Positions 42,833-51,702 of a stretch of DNA of 64,000 nt are shown here, piece by piece. The notes beneath the pieces were generated by a model. It was not told the DNA's origin. It saw only the letters and a list, made by a program, of their open reading frames with translations, and made no database searches. The stretch's first letter is position 1, and every line of letters starts with the position of its first letter. Origin of the DNA: Pseudoalteromonas phenolica (GTDB lineage Bacteria > Pseudomonadota > Gammaproteobacteria > Enterobacterales > Alteromonadaceae). The stretch spans positions 1,798,001 through 1,862,000 of the forward strand of contig NZ_CP013187.1 in assembly GCF_001444405.1 (NCBI RefSeq), in the 5' to 3' direction. Made by a program: the position numbers and the translations under genes.

Positions 42833-44756
42833 TCAAATTGCTTGTTCTCTCATTTACTTATTACTTGCTTGGATAATGGCAAGTGATCTTGGTTTCGTTA
42901 TCGTGTCTTTTATTACGGGCTTATTTATAGCTTACGAGTTAAATAGAGTAATTTACAAGAAGACCATAACTGGCGGTATCATCAATGGCAGTGCTTTAGC
43001 GGGTATTGCACTGTTGATGGGGTTTGTTGGTATTAAAAACTCAGTCGCATTCTTTGTTTCTATGATGTTACTTGCATCGTTGCTCAAAATCTATCAAGCG
43101 CAAAGTGAAAGACAGACCATGCAGGTGTTTGTACTTAATTTTTTTACTATTCCCTGCTTATTTATTTTTTCACAAAATTTCTTCTCAGCCCTGCTAGTGT
43201 TTATATTGATTGGAGTAAATTTAGCTTTGATGCTGATCCATCAATATGAGTTTTCAGCAAAAGAAGCTGCTAAAAACGCATTCGGTAAATTAGCTTTAAC
43301 CATTCCAATAAGCGTACTGTTAGTACTTTTTATTCCAAAGCTGCCTGCATTTTGGCAACTTCCAGGACCTAACTCTGCTAAAACTGGTTTGTCAGAAAAC
43401 GTTGATCCGTTTGAAATTTCAAAATTGTCAGAATCAAATGAGTTAGTCTTCAGGGCTATTTTTCCAAAAGAGCAAAATATAGAAGGTCCCTTTTATTGGC
43501 GAGCACTTGTACATGATGAGTTTGATGGTACGCGTTGGAATATGTCATCGCTTCAAAGTGTTTCAGCTAATTATCAAGCAAACGATAATACATATAGCTA
43601 CACCATTATTGCAGAGCCAAGTCACTTAAAGTGGTTATACGCGTTAGATAAAATGACCACGCAACAAGACTTAGTCGCTACAAATGTATTCGGCCTTCCA
43701 TATCGAAAACGCCCTGTCAGTTCAGCCTTTGAATACAATGTTTTCGATGTAGTTGATACTCAGGACACTAGTATTAACCGTTGGCAATACGAACAAAACA
43801 TTCAACTCCCTAGTGGTTTAAATCCTCAAGCAAAAGCCTTAGCTGAAAAGTTTGATAAAAAAAGTAATAATACAGCAGAGTTTATTGGTTTATTAAGAAA
43901 TTATATTTTGGAGCAAGGCTTCACCTACACACTGAATCCTCCAATCAGCCAGTCAAAAAATAAAATTGATGAATTTTTATTTAACAACAAAGCAGGATTT
44001 TGCGGACATTATGCCTCAACGATAGCCATGATGATGCGCAGTGTGGGTATCCCAGCTAGGTTAGTATCGGGTTACTTAGGCGGTGAGTTTAATGCCAAGA
44101 ACAACTACTATAGTATTTATCAATATGATGCACACGCTTGGCTGGAATACTACGTGCCTAATCAAGGTTGGCTTGAATTAGATCCTACAGCTTGGGTATC
44201 ACCCGAGCGTTTAAATGGCTCCTTATCACAACATAGCCAACTGTCGGAAGAATTAAAAAGTAATATTGGCATGACATTGATGGGGTTATCTGATGTCGCA
44301 TTGGTAAACTGGTTGCGTTTGCAACTAGAGTCATTTGATTATCAATGGACCCGATGGGTTCTAAATTTTGATGACCAAAAACAAAGTAGTTTTCTTAAAA
44401 ATATATTTGGTGAAAGAGCTAAGATACTTTCAGGTATCGCCGTAATTATAGGGCTTTGCCTGTTATTCGCATTAGTATATTGGGTATTGCAACGTAATTC
44501 GAATCAACCTACCCCCTTGCCTGTTAAACTGTTACGAAAACTACAACTTCGTGCTTTTGGTGAATTTGATAATACTAAAACGCCTGGACAAATCATTTCG
44601 GCTATTCATGACAAGTATCCGAAAATAGAAACTGAGCTGAATAGTTTTTTACATGAATTCGAAAAAGTCCGATACGGGAATAAAAGTGAATTAGCAGAAT
44701 TAAAAAAACATTATTTAGTATTAACAAAACGATTTAAAAACAATAAAAGAGATTAG
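42822..44756 (+). CDS. tgpA: TgpA-like membrane transglutaminase
   Basis: A 644-residue inner-membrane protein: six or so helices at 1-185 (DUF3488), a periplasmic transglutaminase domain, one helix at about 535-557 and a cytoplasmic DUF4129-like end. The catalytic triad is Cys394 (GFCGHYAS), His438 (DAHAWLEYY) and Asp454 (ELDPTAW). It is homologous to Pseudomonas TgpA, which is essential there. The start is GTG 42822 inside the end of the DUF58 gene. The moxR-DUF58-tgpA order is conserved in gammaproteobacteria, which supports one envelope-related pathway. Confidence 0.9.
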   Translation: MKLNQIACSLIYLLLAWIMASDLGFVIVSFITGLFIAYELNRVIYKKTITGGIINGSALAGIALLMGFVGIKNSVAFFVSMMLLASLLKIYQAQSERQTMQVFVLNFFTIPCLFIFSQNFFSALLVFILIGVNLALMLIHQYEFSAKEAAKNAFGKLALTIPISVLLVLFIPKLPAFWQLPGPNSAKTGLSENVDPFEISKLSESNELVFRAIFPKEQNIEGPFYWRALVHDEFDGTRWNMSSLQSVSANYQANDNTYSYTIIAEPSHLKWLYALDKMTTQQDLVATNVFGLPYRKRPVSSAFEYNVFDVVDTQDTSINRWQYEQNIQLPSGLNPQAKALAEKFDKKSNNTAEFIGLLRNYILEQGFTYTLNPPISQSKNKIDEFLFNNKAGFCGHYASTIAMMMRSVGIPARLVSGYLGGEFNAKNNYYSIYQYDAHAWLEYYVPNQGWLELDPTAWVSPERLNGSLSQHSQLSEELKSNIGMTLMGLSDVALVNWLRLQLESFDYQWTRWVLNFDDQKQSSFLKNIFGERAKILSGIAVIIGLCLLFALVYWVLQRNSNQPTPLPVKLLRKLQLRAFGEFDNTKTPGQIISAIHDKYPKIETELNSFLHEFEKVRYGNKSELAELKKHYLVLTKRFKNNKRD

Positions 44757-44757
44757 T

Positions 44758-46080
44758 ATGAATTCAGTATTAATTGGGGTTTTACTCATGTTGGGCCTTT
44801 CTTTGGCCAGAGTGAACGTGATTGTCGCAATGACAATCAGTGCACTTTCTGCAGGTTTAATTGCAGGTCTAGGTTTAGGCGATACATTACAAGCATTTAA
44901 CAGTGGTTTATCTGGTGGCGCAGAAATAGCATTAAGTTATGCCATGCTTGGTGCATTTGCAGTAGCGATATCAAAATCAGGCTTGACGCTAATTCTTGCA
45001 GATAAATTGCTGTCAAAAGTAGACAAAGCACACTCTAAACATATGCAAACGTTGAGTATGCTGATCATGACCATCATTTTGGCATGTGCGATTGCGTCAC
45101 AAAATTTGGTCCCAGTACATATCGCGTTCATACCTATTTTGATCCCACCCTTATTGGTGGTCTTTAATAAGCTACAGCTTGATAGACGTGCTATTGCTTG
45201 TATTCTAACGTTTGGACTTGCGACTTCTTATATGGTTCTCCCTTATGGTTTTGGCGGTATTTATCTTTATTCAATTTTACATAAAAACTTAGCTGAAAAT
45301 GGCTTGGAGATTGTGAATACAGAAGTACCAGAAGCCATGATAATTCCCGCAATCGGAATGCTAGTTGGCCTGATCATCGCGGTGTTTTTTAGTTATAGAA
45401 AAAATAGGGAATACTCAGACAAAGAAACAGAAAACTCATCAACTAAAATAGAAATCGAGAATCCAAAAAAGGTTATGATTATTGGCAGCATAGCTGTTGT
45501 ATGCTCATTACTCGCGCAAAATGTCAGTGGTTCAATGATCTTAGGTGGCCTTGTAGGCGTGATGATTTTTAGCATATTCGGAATTGTAAAATGGGAACAA
45601 AGCTCCGATGTATTTAGTCAAGGTGTTGCCATGATGGCAATGATTGGCTTTATTATGATCTCAGCTCAAGGATTCGCGTCAGTGATGAAAGCAACGGGTG
45701 ATGTTGCGAGTTTAGTTAACACCACGGCGGATATAGTCGCAGGCAATAAACCATTAGCAGCAGCAATGATTTTGCTCGTTGGCTTACTAATAACAATGGG
45801 GATTGGCAGCTCTTTCTCTACCGTGCCAATAATTGCAACTTTGTTTGTACCTTTGTGCTTAACACTTGGTTTTTCTCCAATGGCAACAGCTGCATTGGTT
45901 GGTACAGCTGGTGCACTTGGAGATGCAGGCTCCCCTGCTTCTGATTCTACTTTAGGCCCAACATCAGGACTCAATGCTGATGGTCAACATGATCATATTA
46001 AAGATTCTGTAGTCCCAACATTCATCCATTTCAATATTCCTTTATTAGTATTCGGTTGGATTGCGGCTATGGTGCTATAA
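44758..46080 (+). CDS. NhaC-like Na+/H+ antiporter family protein
   Basis: A 440-residue inner-membrane protein with about eleven hydrophobic segments. It has the repeated ion-transporter pattern (LSGGAEIALSYAMLGAFAVAISKSG near 45, MGIGSSFSTVPIIATLF near 350, and LGDAGSPASDSTLGPTSGLNADGQHDHI near 385), which matches the Na+/H+ antiporter NhaC/YuiF group. It starts 1 nt after tgpA, so it is the last gene of the receiver-moxR-DUF58-tgpA operon; a strong terminator follows. This location is unusual for an ion antiporter. Transported ion or organic acid is not certain. Confidence 0.85.
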   Translation: MNSVLIGVLLMLGLSLARVNVIVAMTISALSAGLIAGLGLGDTLQAFNSGLSGGAEIALSYAMLGAFAVAISKSGLTLILADKLLSKVDKAHSKHMQTLSMLIMTIILACAIASQNLVPVHIAFIPILIPPLLVVFNKLQLDRRAIACILTFGLATSYMVLPYGFGGIYLYSILHKNLAENGLEIVNTEVPEAMIIPAIGMLVGLIIAVFFSYRKNREYSDKETENSSTKIEIENPKKVMIIGSIAVVCSLLAQNVSGSMILGGLVGVMIFSIFGIVKWEQSSDVFSQGVAMMAMIGFIMISAQGFASVMKATGDVASLVNTTADIVAGNKPLAAAMILLVGLLITMGIGSSFSTVPIIATLFVPLCLTLGFSPMATAALVGTAGALGDAGSPASDSTLGPTSGLNADGQHDHIKDSVVPTFIHFNIPLLVFGWIAAMVL

Positions 46081-46096
46081 AGAATTGTTGAAATTC

Positions 46097-46133
46097 AAAA
46101 AAGCCGCATTTACTTTTATTGCGGCTTTTTTTT
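46097..46133 (+). terminator. Terminator of the moxR-tgpA operon
   Basis: AAAAAAGCCGCA (46097-46108) pairs with TGCGGCTTTTTT (46120-46131), followed by T. Confidence 0.88.
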
Positions 46134-46174
46134 GAGCCTAAATTAAAAAATAAGATTAATGTCATTACTCAATG

Positions 46175-46325
46175 ACTCTTAATCATTTGTAGGGATTAAA
46201 CCAGATGATATCTATACATTGCTTATTTGGATATAGGTACCCCAGTGATAATAGGACGAATGAGCGGTACAACTAACAGTTATTTTTGCATAAAAATCGA
46301 TTATTCGGTTAAGCGGATTAGTTAA
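46175..46325. repeat. Decayed copy of the inverted-repeat element
   Basis: TAATCATTTGTAGGGATTAAA, TAGGTACCCCAGTGA, AGGACGAATGAGCGGT and GCGGATTAGT follow in the same order as CAATCATTTTGAGGGACTAAA, TAGGTACCTCAGCGA, AGGACGCGTTAGCGGT and GAGGATTGGT in the element at 35563-35760. The internal 15-bp hairpin is missing and the ends are mutated. It lies in a gene-free region between an operon terminator and the minus-strand terminator at 46427. Confidence 0.55.
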
Positions 46326-46426
46326 GGGGTTTTCTATTTTAGAGTGGTGAGTATTTTAGAACCATTTTCTAATAGCGAATTACATTATGAGACAGTTGAA
46401 TTGAAGTACTTCTATATTAACTTGAA

Positions 46427-46452
46427 TAAAAAAAGGCCGCGTAGGACGGCCT
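46427..46452 (-). terminator. Terminator of the diguanylate cyclase gene
   Basis: On the minus strand AGGCCG pairs with CGGCCT (46447-46452 and 46434-46439) and is followed by seven T. It is 120 nt after the cyclase stop codon. The stretch from 46134 to 46572 holds no gene; besides this hairpin it contains only the decayed element. Confidence 0.75.
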
Positions 46453-46572
46453 AAAACACATCATGGGTAAACATGAGGGATAAGTGTGAAAACAAGGACA
46501 TTGTATACCCCTCTAAGTAAAATAAAACCACATTATTACGTCGTATTTATTCGTAATTATCTGCTCTTAGAG

Positions 46573-47619
46573 TTAAATAGCTGGTGCAATTTCGACTCTA
46601 TTTCTTCCGTGAGCTTTAGCAAGATATAAAGCTTTATCAGCACATGAAATAAAATCTTCGAGGTTTTGCTTTTCTTTATAAAAGGCAATGCCAAAGCTTG
46701 CTGTGATATTGCGAATTGATTTTCCAGTTTTCTTGCCTTTGACCGATAACTTTTCTATATCTTTTCTGATAGCTTGGCAGAAATTTAGTGCCTCACTTAC
46801 ACTTTTAAAGTCAGCTAAGATGCAAAACTCCTCACCACCGTATCTGTACGCACTGGCTTTGTTCGTGCAATGTCTAGATAACTTATTAGCAACAACTTTT
46901 AAAACGTCATCGCCTTTTTGATGACCGAAATCATCATTAAATTGTTTGAAGTGATCAATATCTACAAAGATAAGAGTTTTAGATATAGCGTTGGTATTAA
47001 TATACTGGCTAATATGTAAGGCAATATCCTGATCGAACTTACCTCGATTTAATAAACCTGTAAGCTGATCTGTTATTGCTGCTTCTTGTGAGCTTACAAG
47101 TGCTTGCTTTAATTCAGAGATCTCGCTGTATGCAGCTTGTAATTTCTTTTGAAATGAAGAAGCAGTTTGTTGCATTAGAACTGATTCTTCAGTTAATTTA
47201 TCTACATAACTTAATACATTATCAAAGCTAGATATATCATTTTTGTCTAACGAATTTAGATTAGACTTGCATAATAGCAAAGCAGAATTAAAACTTTGAG
47301 AACTTGCAAGCGTTGAATCAATATCAGCTTGAACAGACTCTAGTGTGCCCTGAAAATCCTCAGATAATTGATAAAATAACTCTAAGTCTTTATCAGATAG
47401 ATATTTGTCAAATAAATATCGAGCAGATGATGCCGAACATGTACCGTGCTCGGCTAAAATATTATCAAGCTCGGTATTTAAATCTACATTACTTCCTAAA
47501 ACATAGCAGTACCAAATAGCATAATTAATAGGCGTTACCGGTATTTTATATTTGACCAGGAGCGGAATAGCCTGCTTAAGACACTGGGCTGAATGAGATA
47601 AAGAGGTATTAAATTCCAT
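46573..47619 (-). CDS. Soluble diguanylate cyclase (GGDEF)
   Basis: A 348-residue cytoplasmic protein. The GGDEF domain (about 180-345) has LTGLLNR at its start and the active-site loop GGEEF at residues 261-265 with YR before it, so it should make cyclic-di-GMP from GTP. No RxxD inhibition site is present five residues upstream (TNKA), so product inhibition at this site is unlikely. The N-terminal 170 residues are helical and end in a coiled coil; no known sensor was recognised. It is a single gene with terminator at 46427-46452. Confidence 0.92.
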   Translation of the reverse strand: MEFNTSLSHSAQCLKQAIPLLVKYKIPVTPINYAIWYCYVLGSNVDLNTELDNILAEHGTCSASSARYLFDKYLSDKDLELFYQLSEDFQGTLESVQADIDSTLASSQSFNSALLLCKSNLNSLDKNDISSFDNVLSYVDKLTEESVLMQQTASSFQKKLQAAYSEISELKQALVSSQEAAITDQLTGLLNRGKFDQDIALHISQYINTNAISKTLIFVDIDHFKQFNDDFGHQKGDDVLKVVANKLSRHCTNKASAYRYGGEEFCILADFKSVSEALNFCQAIRKDIEKLSVKGKKTGKSIRNITASFGIAFYKEKQNLEDFISCADKALYLAKAHGRNRVEIAPAI

Positions 47620-47874
47620 AGTTGAGAAAACTCATATTGGCAATCACACACTGTGAGCGCTTTATTTTTATACAATGGCAAGATGAAAACTAACCCTTAA
47701 GTAGTAAATTAATAGAAATATAGGATTATATCAATTTATATTTTAGGGATTATCAGAGAAAAGGATAAAGATATTAGGTACTGAATAAAAAACTAATACT
47801 TTTAACTAGTTAAAAATAATTTCATTATACATCCCTATAAAAGGTAAAATCCAAGCTATTGAATAATAAAAATT

Positions 47875-48888
47875 TTACATTAACTCTTGTTTAATGATTA
47901 TTTTATTTTTTGCAAAATTAACCAGCGTTGTCGCACCATTTACTAGTGTCAAATTAGGAGAAACATGGCCAATGTCTAAGTTTCCGAAAACCGGAATGCT
48001 TAGATCAGCAAACACTTCATTCAAAATAAATTCTTCATTTCCAAGTTTATAATTCGAATACTCGAATTTATTTCTGCCAATTAAAATACAACTACAATTC
48101 GAAAAGAAACCTTTAATTTTAAGACTCAAAAGTGCACGCTTATATTGTGTTGGACTTAACTCGGCATTTTCTAAATAAACTATGATGTCTTTTGAATCCC
48201 ACATATTTTTAAGAGACAAAAATTCCGACCCCATTGTAAGCTGAAGTGTGTCAATACATCCTCCAATTAATGAACCTTTTAATGTTGTTTGTTCATTATT
48301 ATTAATGATGATTAATTCACTCAATGTATCTAAAGAATAAGACGACAACGGCTCACTTTGATAATCTGGATAATCAAATTCATGAAAAGAAGAAGACTTC
48401 TGCTCAAACGAATAACCCTGTGCTGCGTTAAAAAGTAAATCAAACAGTGATTTAACATAATTACAATCTTCATTTCCTGCAATTTGCATAAAGTTAGCAC
48501 TATGAATGGTATACCAACCTACTCTACTAGTAATAGCTGTTGCCAAAGTACTAATGTCAGAAAATCCAAAAATCCACTTTGGTTTTGATTTAGCGATAGT
48601 TTCCCAGTCGAGCAAAGGCAAAACTTCTAAAGCAAAATCTCCGCCCCATGGTGGAATAACCGCATCATACTTATCGTCACATAGATATTTATTTAATGAA
48701 TTTGCAATGCACTGTTTTGAAATAGCCTGATCAGATAAGACATTTTCATCAACATAAACGTCAAGACCAAATGACTTTAAAGTTTTGATACATTCTTGAA
48801 AACGCTTTTCAAAGCTCAGAGGTACTGGTGATGAAAAGGTGCAAACTGCAATTTTACACCCTTCTTTTAATTTAGTTGGGATCTTCAT
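47875..48888 (-). CDS. S66 family peptidase (LD-carboxypeptidase/MccF-like)
   Basis: A 337-residue cytoplasmic serine peptidase. The S66 nucleophile is Ser110 in FGFSDIST, with Glu in VYLENAELS and His in LDIGHVSPN as the rest of the triad. Family members remove D-Ala from muropeptides or, as MccF, inactivate microcin C by cutting the peptide-nucleotide bond; length and VKSLFDLL-type middle fit either. No microcin genes are nearby, so cell-wall recycling or general detoxification is more likely. It is AT-rich and stands alone. Confidence 0.88.
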   Translation of the reverse strand: MKIPTKLKEGCKIAVCTFSSPVPLSFEKRFQECIKTLKSFGLDVYVDENVLSDQAISKQCIANSLNKYLCDDKYDAVIPPWGGDFALEVLPLLDWETIAKSKPKWIFGFSDISTLATAITSRVGWYTIHSANFMQIAGNEDCNYVKSLFDLLFNAAQGYSFEQKSSSFHEFDYPDYQSEPLSSYSLDTLSELIIINNNEQTTLKGSLIGGCIDTLQLTMGSEFLSLKNMWDSKDIIVYLENAELSPTQYKRALLSLKIKGFFSNCSCILIGRNKFEYSNYKLGNEEFILNEVFADLSIPVFGNLDIGHVSPNLTLVNGATTLVNFAKNKIIIKQELM

Positions 48889-49053
48889 TGTTTTCCTTGT
48901 TTAATTACAATATTTATAACACTGTTCTATTTAACACTCAATTAGTATGATGTGTTCTAATTCATATCATATAGACAAAACCCAATACAACAAAACTAGA
49001 GATTAATAATAAACAAGGTTAAGATACTTTAAAATTAATTAAGCCGTAACCAA

Positions 49054-49629
49054 ATGAGCAGCAACTTAAAAGAAGAATTTAGTGCCTATTTTCAAGTAGA
49101 AGAAGCAAATCAAGTCAATCTGTTTGCTGTAGAAGAAAGTGAAGTGCCACAAACTAAACAAGCGCTAGAACTTTCCATCCCTCCACTTTTTAGATTGGCA
49201 AATGAAGTCAATGAATTAGACGTAAATGCATTAAGACCACTGAGAAATTTAGGAGATGTTGCTTCTGAGCTTGCTGAATATTTAAAAGCACAGTCTCGAA
49301 AAATTGACCTTATAATGAGTCATATACTCGCAACTGAACAACCCGACGACAGCAATCAATATTGCGATAGTTATGGCGGTGGCGGTCTTAAAGTAACATG
49401 TTCTTCCCCCTTTGCTGTTGGTCAGAACTTAAGAACCAAGATTTTTTTGAATCATGAAGCCAGTGCGATTTATTGTTATACACAAGTCATTCACGTTGAA
49501 TATTTAGGTGAAAATCAATATCAGCATACTTTGGCTTTTGTACAAATAAGAGACGATGATCAAGAGTTAATGGTCAGAGCAAGTCTACACGCACAAACCC
49601 GTCAGCTAAAAAAGAAGCAAAATAAGTAA
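49054..49629 (+). CDS. PilZ-like domain protein
   Basis: A 191-residue soluble protein. Residues 95-185 look like a PilZ beta barrel with DSYGGGGLKV (105-114) in the place of the D/NxSxxG motif, but the RxxxR motif that binds cyclic-di-GMP is not clear, so binding is doubtful. The N-terminal half is helical and acidic. The neighbourhood with two GGDEF proteins suits a role in cyclic-di-GMP signalling. The start is the first ATG after a gene-free stretch; its ribosome site is weak. Confidence 0.68.
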   Translation: MSSNLKEEFSAYFQVEEANQVNLFAVEESEVPQTKQALELSIPPLFRLANEVNELDVNALRPLRNLGDVASELAEYLKAQSRKIDLIMSHILATEQPDDSNQYCDSYGGGGLKVTCSSPFAVGQNLRTKIFLNHEASAIYCYTQVIHVEYLGENQYQHTLAFVQIRDDDQELMVRASLHAQTRQLKKKQNK

Positions 49630-49705
49630 CGAGCAGACAAAAATACTGACAGTTTGAGTGTAAATGATAAAATAAAGAATTATATTTCTTTTATCTCAAT
49701 CGCTA

Positions 49706-50749
49706 ATGCAATTTACACTTTTACCAGAATGGGCCGAGCAAGATGCTATTATGCTAACTTGGCCTCATTTAGATACTGATTGGTCTGATATTTTAGACAA
49801 AGTTGAGCCTGTTTACGTCGCTTTATGCCAGCAAATCTCACAAGTGGAAGATGTGGTAATTGTTGCCCACAATGAATCACTTAAAGCTCATATTTTGAAT
49901 TTACTAAAAAACCATGAAGTTGACCTTACAAAAGTTCATTTTGTAGTTACCCCATGCAATGATACTTGGGCACGAGATCATGGCCCTATCACAACCCAAA
50001 ATGCTGAGGGTAAGTTATCCATTAAAGACTTCACCTTTACAGGTTGGGGCAATAAATTTGCCGCTGAACTGGATAATAAAATCAATAAAGTACTGGTCAA
50101 TGAGCTTGCAGCACCTGAGAATGATTATGATGTCGTCGACATGGTGCTTGAAGGTGGCGGTATTGAAATTAATGAAGCGGGTACATTATTAACAACTACC
50201 GAGTGCTTGTTAAATGATAACCGCAACCCAGAATTGTCAAAAGATGACGTTGAAGCAATCTTAAAAGACAAATTAGGCGCTAAAGATTTCTTATGGGTCG
50301 ATCACGGCTATTTAGCAGGTGATGACACCGACAGCCACATCGATACCCTAGTAAGATTTGCCCCCGGAAATACCTTAGTTTATGTTGGCTGCGATAATGA
50401 AAATGATGAACACTACTCTGCTTTAGTTAAAATGGCTGAACAGTTGCGTTCATTTCGAACACCTTCAGGTGAAGCTTACAAATTAATTGACTTGCCATGG
50501 CCAAAAGCTATTTTTGATGATGAAGGCTACCGCCTACCAGCAACCTACGCGAACTATTTAATCATGAACAAAACAGTACTCGTGCCTGTATATAATGATG
50601 AAAAAGATGCGCTTGCTCTTAAGCAAATTCAGATAGCTTATCCTGAACATACTGTGATTGGTGTTGATTGCGTACCAATCATTCATCAATTTGGCAGCTT
50701 ACACTGTATTACTATGCAATTGCCGAAAGGCTTTTTAAAGAGGATTTAA
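49706..50749 (+). CDS. aguA: Agmatine deiminase
   Basis: AguA converts agmatine to N-carbamoylputrescine. The 347-residue protein belongs to the guanidino-group modifying superfamily: MLTWPHLDTDW near residue 16, NDTWARDHGP near 86, LEGGGIE near 148 and the nucleophile Cys334 in GSLHCITMQLPKG. It is complete and starts at the ATG near the end of a promoter region. aguB follows after one base, so the two steps of agmatine to putrescine conversion are one operon. Confidence 0.96.
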   Translation: MQFTLLPEWAEQDAIMLTWPHLDTDWSDILDKVEPVYVALCQQISQVEDVVIVAHNESLKAHILNLLKNHEVDLTKVHFVVTPCNDTWARDHGPITTQNAEGKLSIKDFTFTGWGNKFAAELDNKINKVLVNELAAPENDYDVVDMVLEGGGIEINEAGTLLTTTECLLNDNRNPELSKDDVEAILKDKLGAKDFLWVDHGYLAGDDTDSHIDTLVRFAPGNTLVYVGCDNENDEHYSALVKMAEQLRSFRTPSGEAYKLIDLPWPKAIFDDEGYRLPATYANYLIMNKTVLVPVYNDEKDALALKQIQIAYPEHTVIGVDCVPIIHQFGSLHCITMQLPKGFLKRI

Positions 50750-50750
50750 C

Positions 50751-51638
50751 ATGTCTAACAAATTAAAAGTGGGCATTGTTCAACACAGTAACTCGAGTGA
50801 CGTTACAGAAAACACAAATAAAACAGTCGCTGAAATTAAAAATGCCGCAGCGCAAGGAGCCAAACTTATTGTGCTTCAAGAGCTTCACAGAAGTCTCTAT
50901 TTTTGCCAAACAGAAGATACAGAACTGTTTGATTTAGCAGAAACAATCCCTGGATCTTCAACTGAACTTTACGGTGAGCTCGCAAAAGAGCTGAATGTAG
51001 TTATTGTAACTTCTCTATTTGAAAAGCGTGCTACGGGTTTATACCACAATACAGCTGTTGTACTAGACACCGATGGCAGTATCGCTGGTAAATACCGAAA
51101 AATGCACATACCTGATGATCCTGGTTTTTACGAAAAGTTTTACTTTACACCTGGTGATTTGGGCTTTGAACCAATTCAAACGTCGGTTGGAAAATTAGGT
51201 GTATTAGTATGTTGGGATCAATGGTTCCCTGAAGCAGCACGTTTAATGGCAATGGCTGGCGCTGAGTTATTAATTTACCCTACAGCTATTGGCTGGGATC
51301 CTCGTGATGATAAAGATGAGCAAATTCGTCAACGTGACGCATGGATCATCTCACAACGTGCACACGCTGTTGCAAACGGAGTGCCTGTTATTTCAGTAAA
51401 CCGTGTCGGGCATGAAGCAGATCCATCCGGTCAAAGTGAAGGCATTCAATTTTGGGGTAATTCCTTTGTAGCTGGTCCTCAAGGTGAAATGTTATTGCAT
51501 GCTGATGAGAAAAAAGAACAAACCTTAACGGTAGAAATTGATCAGGCCCGTAGTGAATCTGTTCGCCGTATTTGGCCGTATCTACGTGACCGCCGTATAG
51601 AGCATTACGGTGACTTACAAAAAATTTATAGAGATTAA
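50751..51638 (+). CDS. aguB: N-carbamoylputrescine amidase
   Basis: AguB hydrolyses N-carbamoylputrescine to putrescine, ammonia and CO2. The 295-residue nitrilase-superfamily protein has the Glu-Lys-Cys triad: Glu in VLQELHRS near residue 44, Lys in YRKMHIPDDPGFYEK near 117, and Cys154 in LVCWDQWFPE. The substrate loop TAIGWDPRD is that of carbamoylputrescine amidases. It begins one base after aguA. A hairpin at 51640-51661 directly after the stop ends the operon. Confidence 0.96.
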   Translation: MSNKLKVGIVQHSNSSDVTENTNKTVAEIKNAAAQGAKLIVLQELHRSLYFCQTEDTELFDLAETIPGSSTELYGELAKELNVVIVTSLFEKRATGLYHNTAVVLDTDGSIAGKYRKMHIPDDPGFYEKFYFTPGDLGFEPIQTSVGKLGVLVCWDQWFPEAARLMAMAGAELLIYPTAIGWDPRDDKDEQIRQRDAWIISQRAHAVANGVPVISVNRVGHEADPSGQSEGIQFWGNSFVAGPQGEMLLHADEKKEQTLTVEIDQARSESVRRIWPYLRDRRIEHYGDLQKIYRD

Positions 51639-51639
51639 C

Positions 51640-51661
51640 AGAGGTGGTGTTAACCACCTCT
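51640..51661 (+). terminator. Hairpin ending the aguAB operon
   Basis: AGAGGTGGT (51640-51648) pairs perfectly with ACCACCTCT (51653-51661) around GTTA. The T-tract is poor. Confidence 0.55.
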
Positions 51662-51702
51662 TATATAAATCCTCATAATTATTAAAACAAATAGGAGCTT
51701 TC

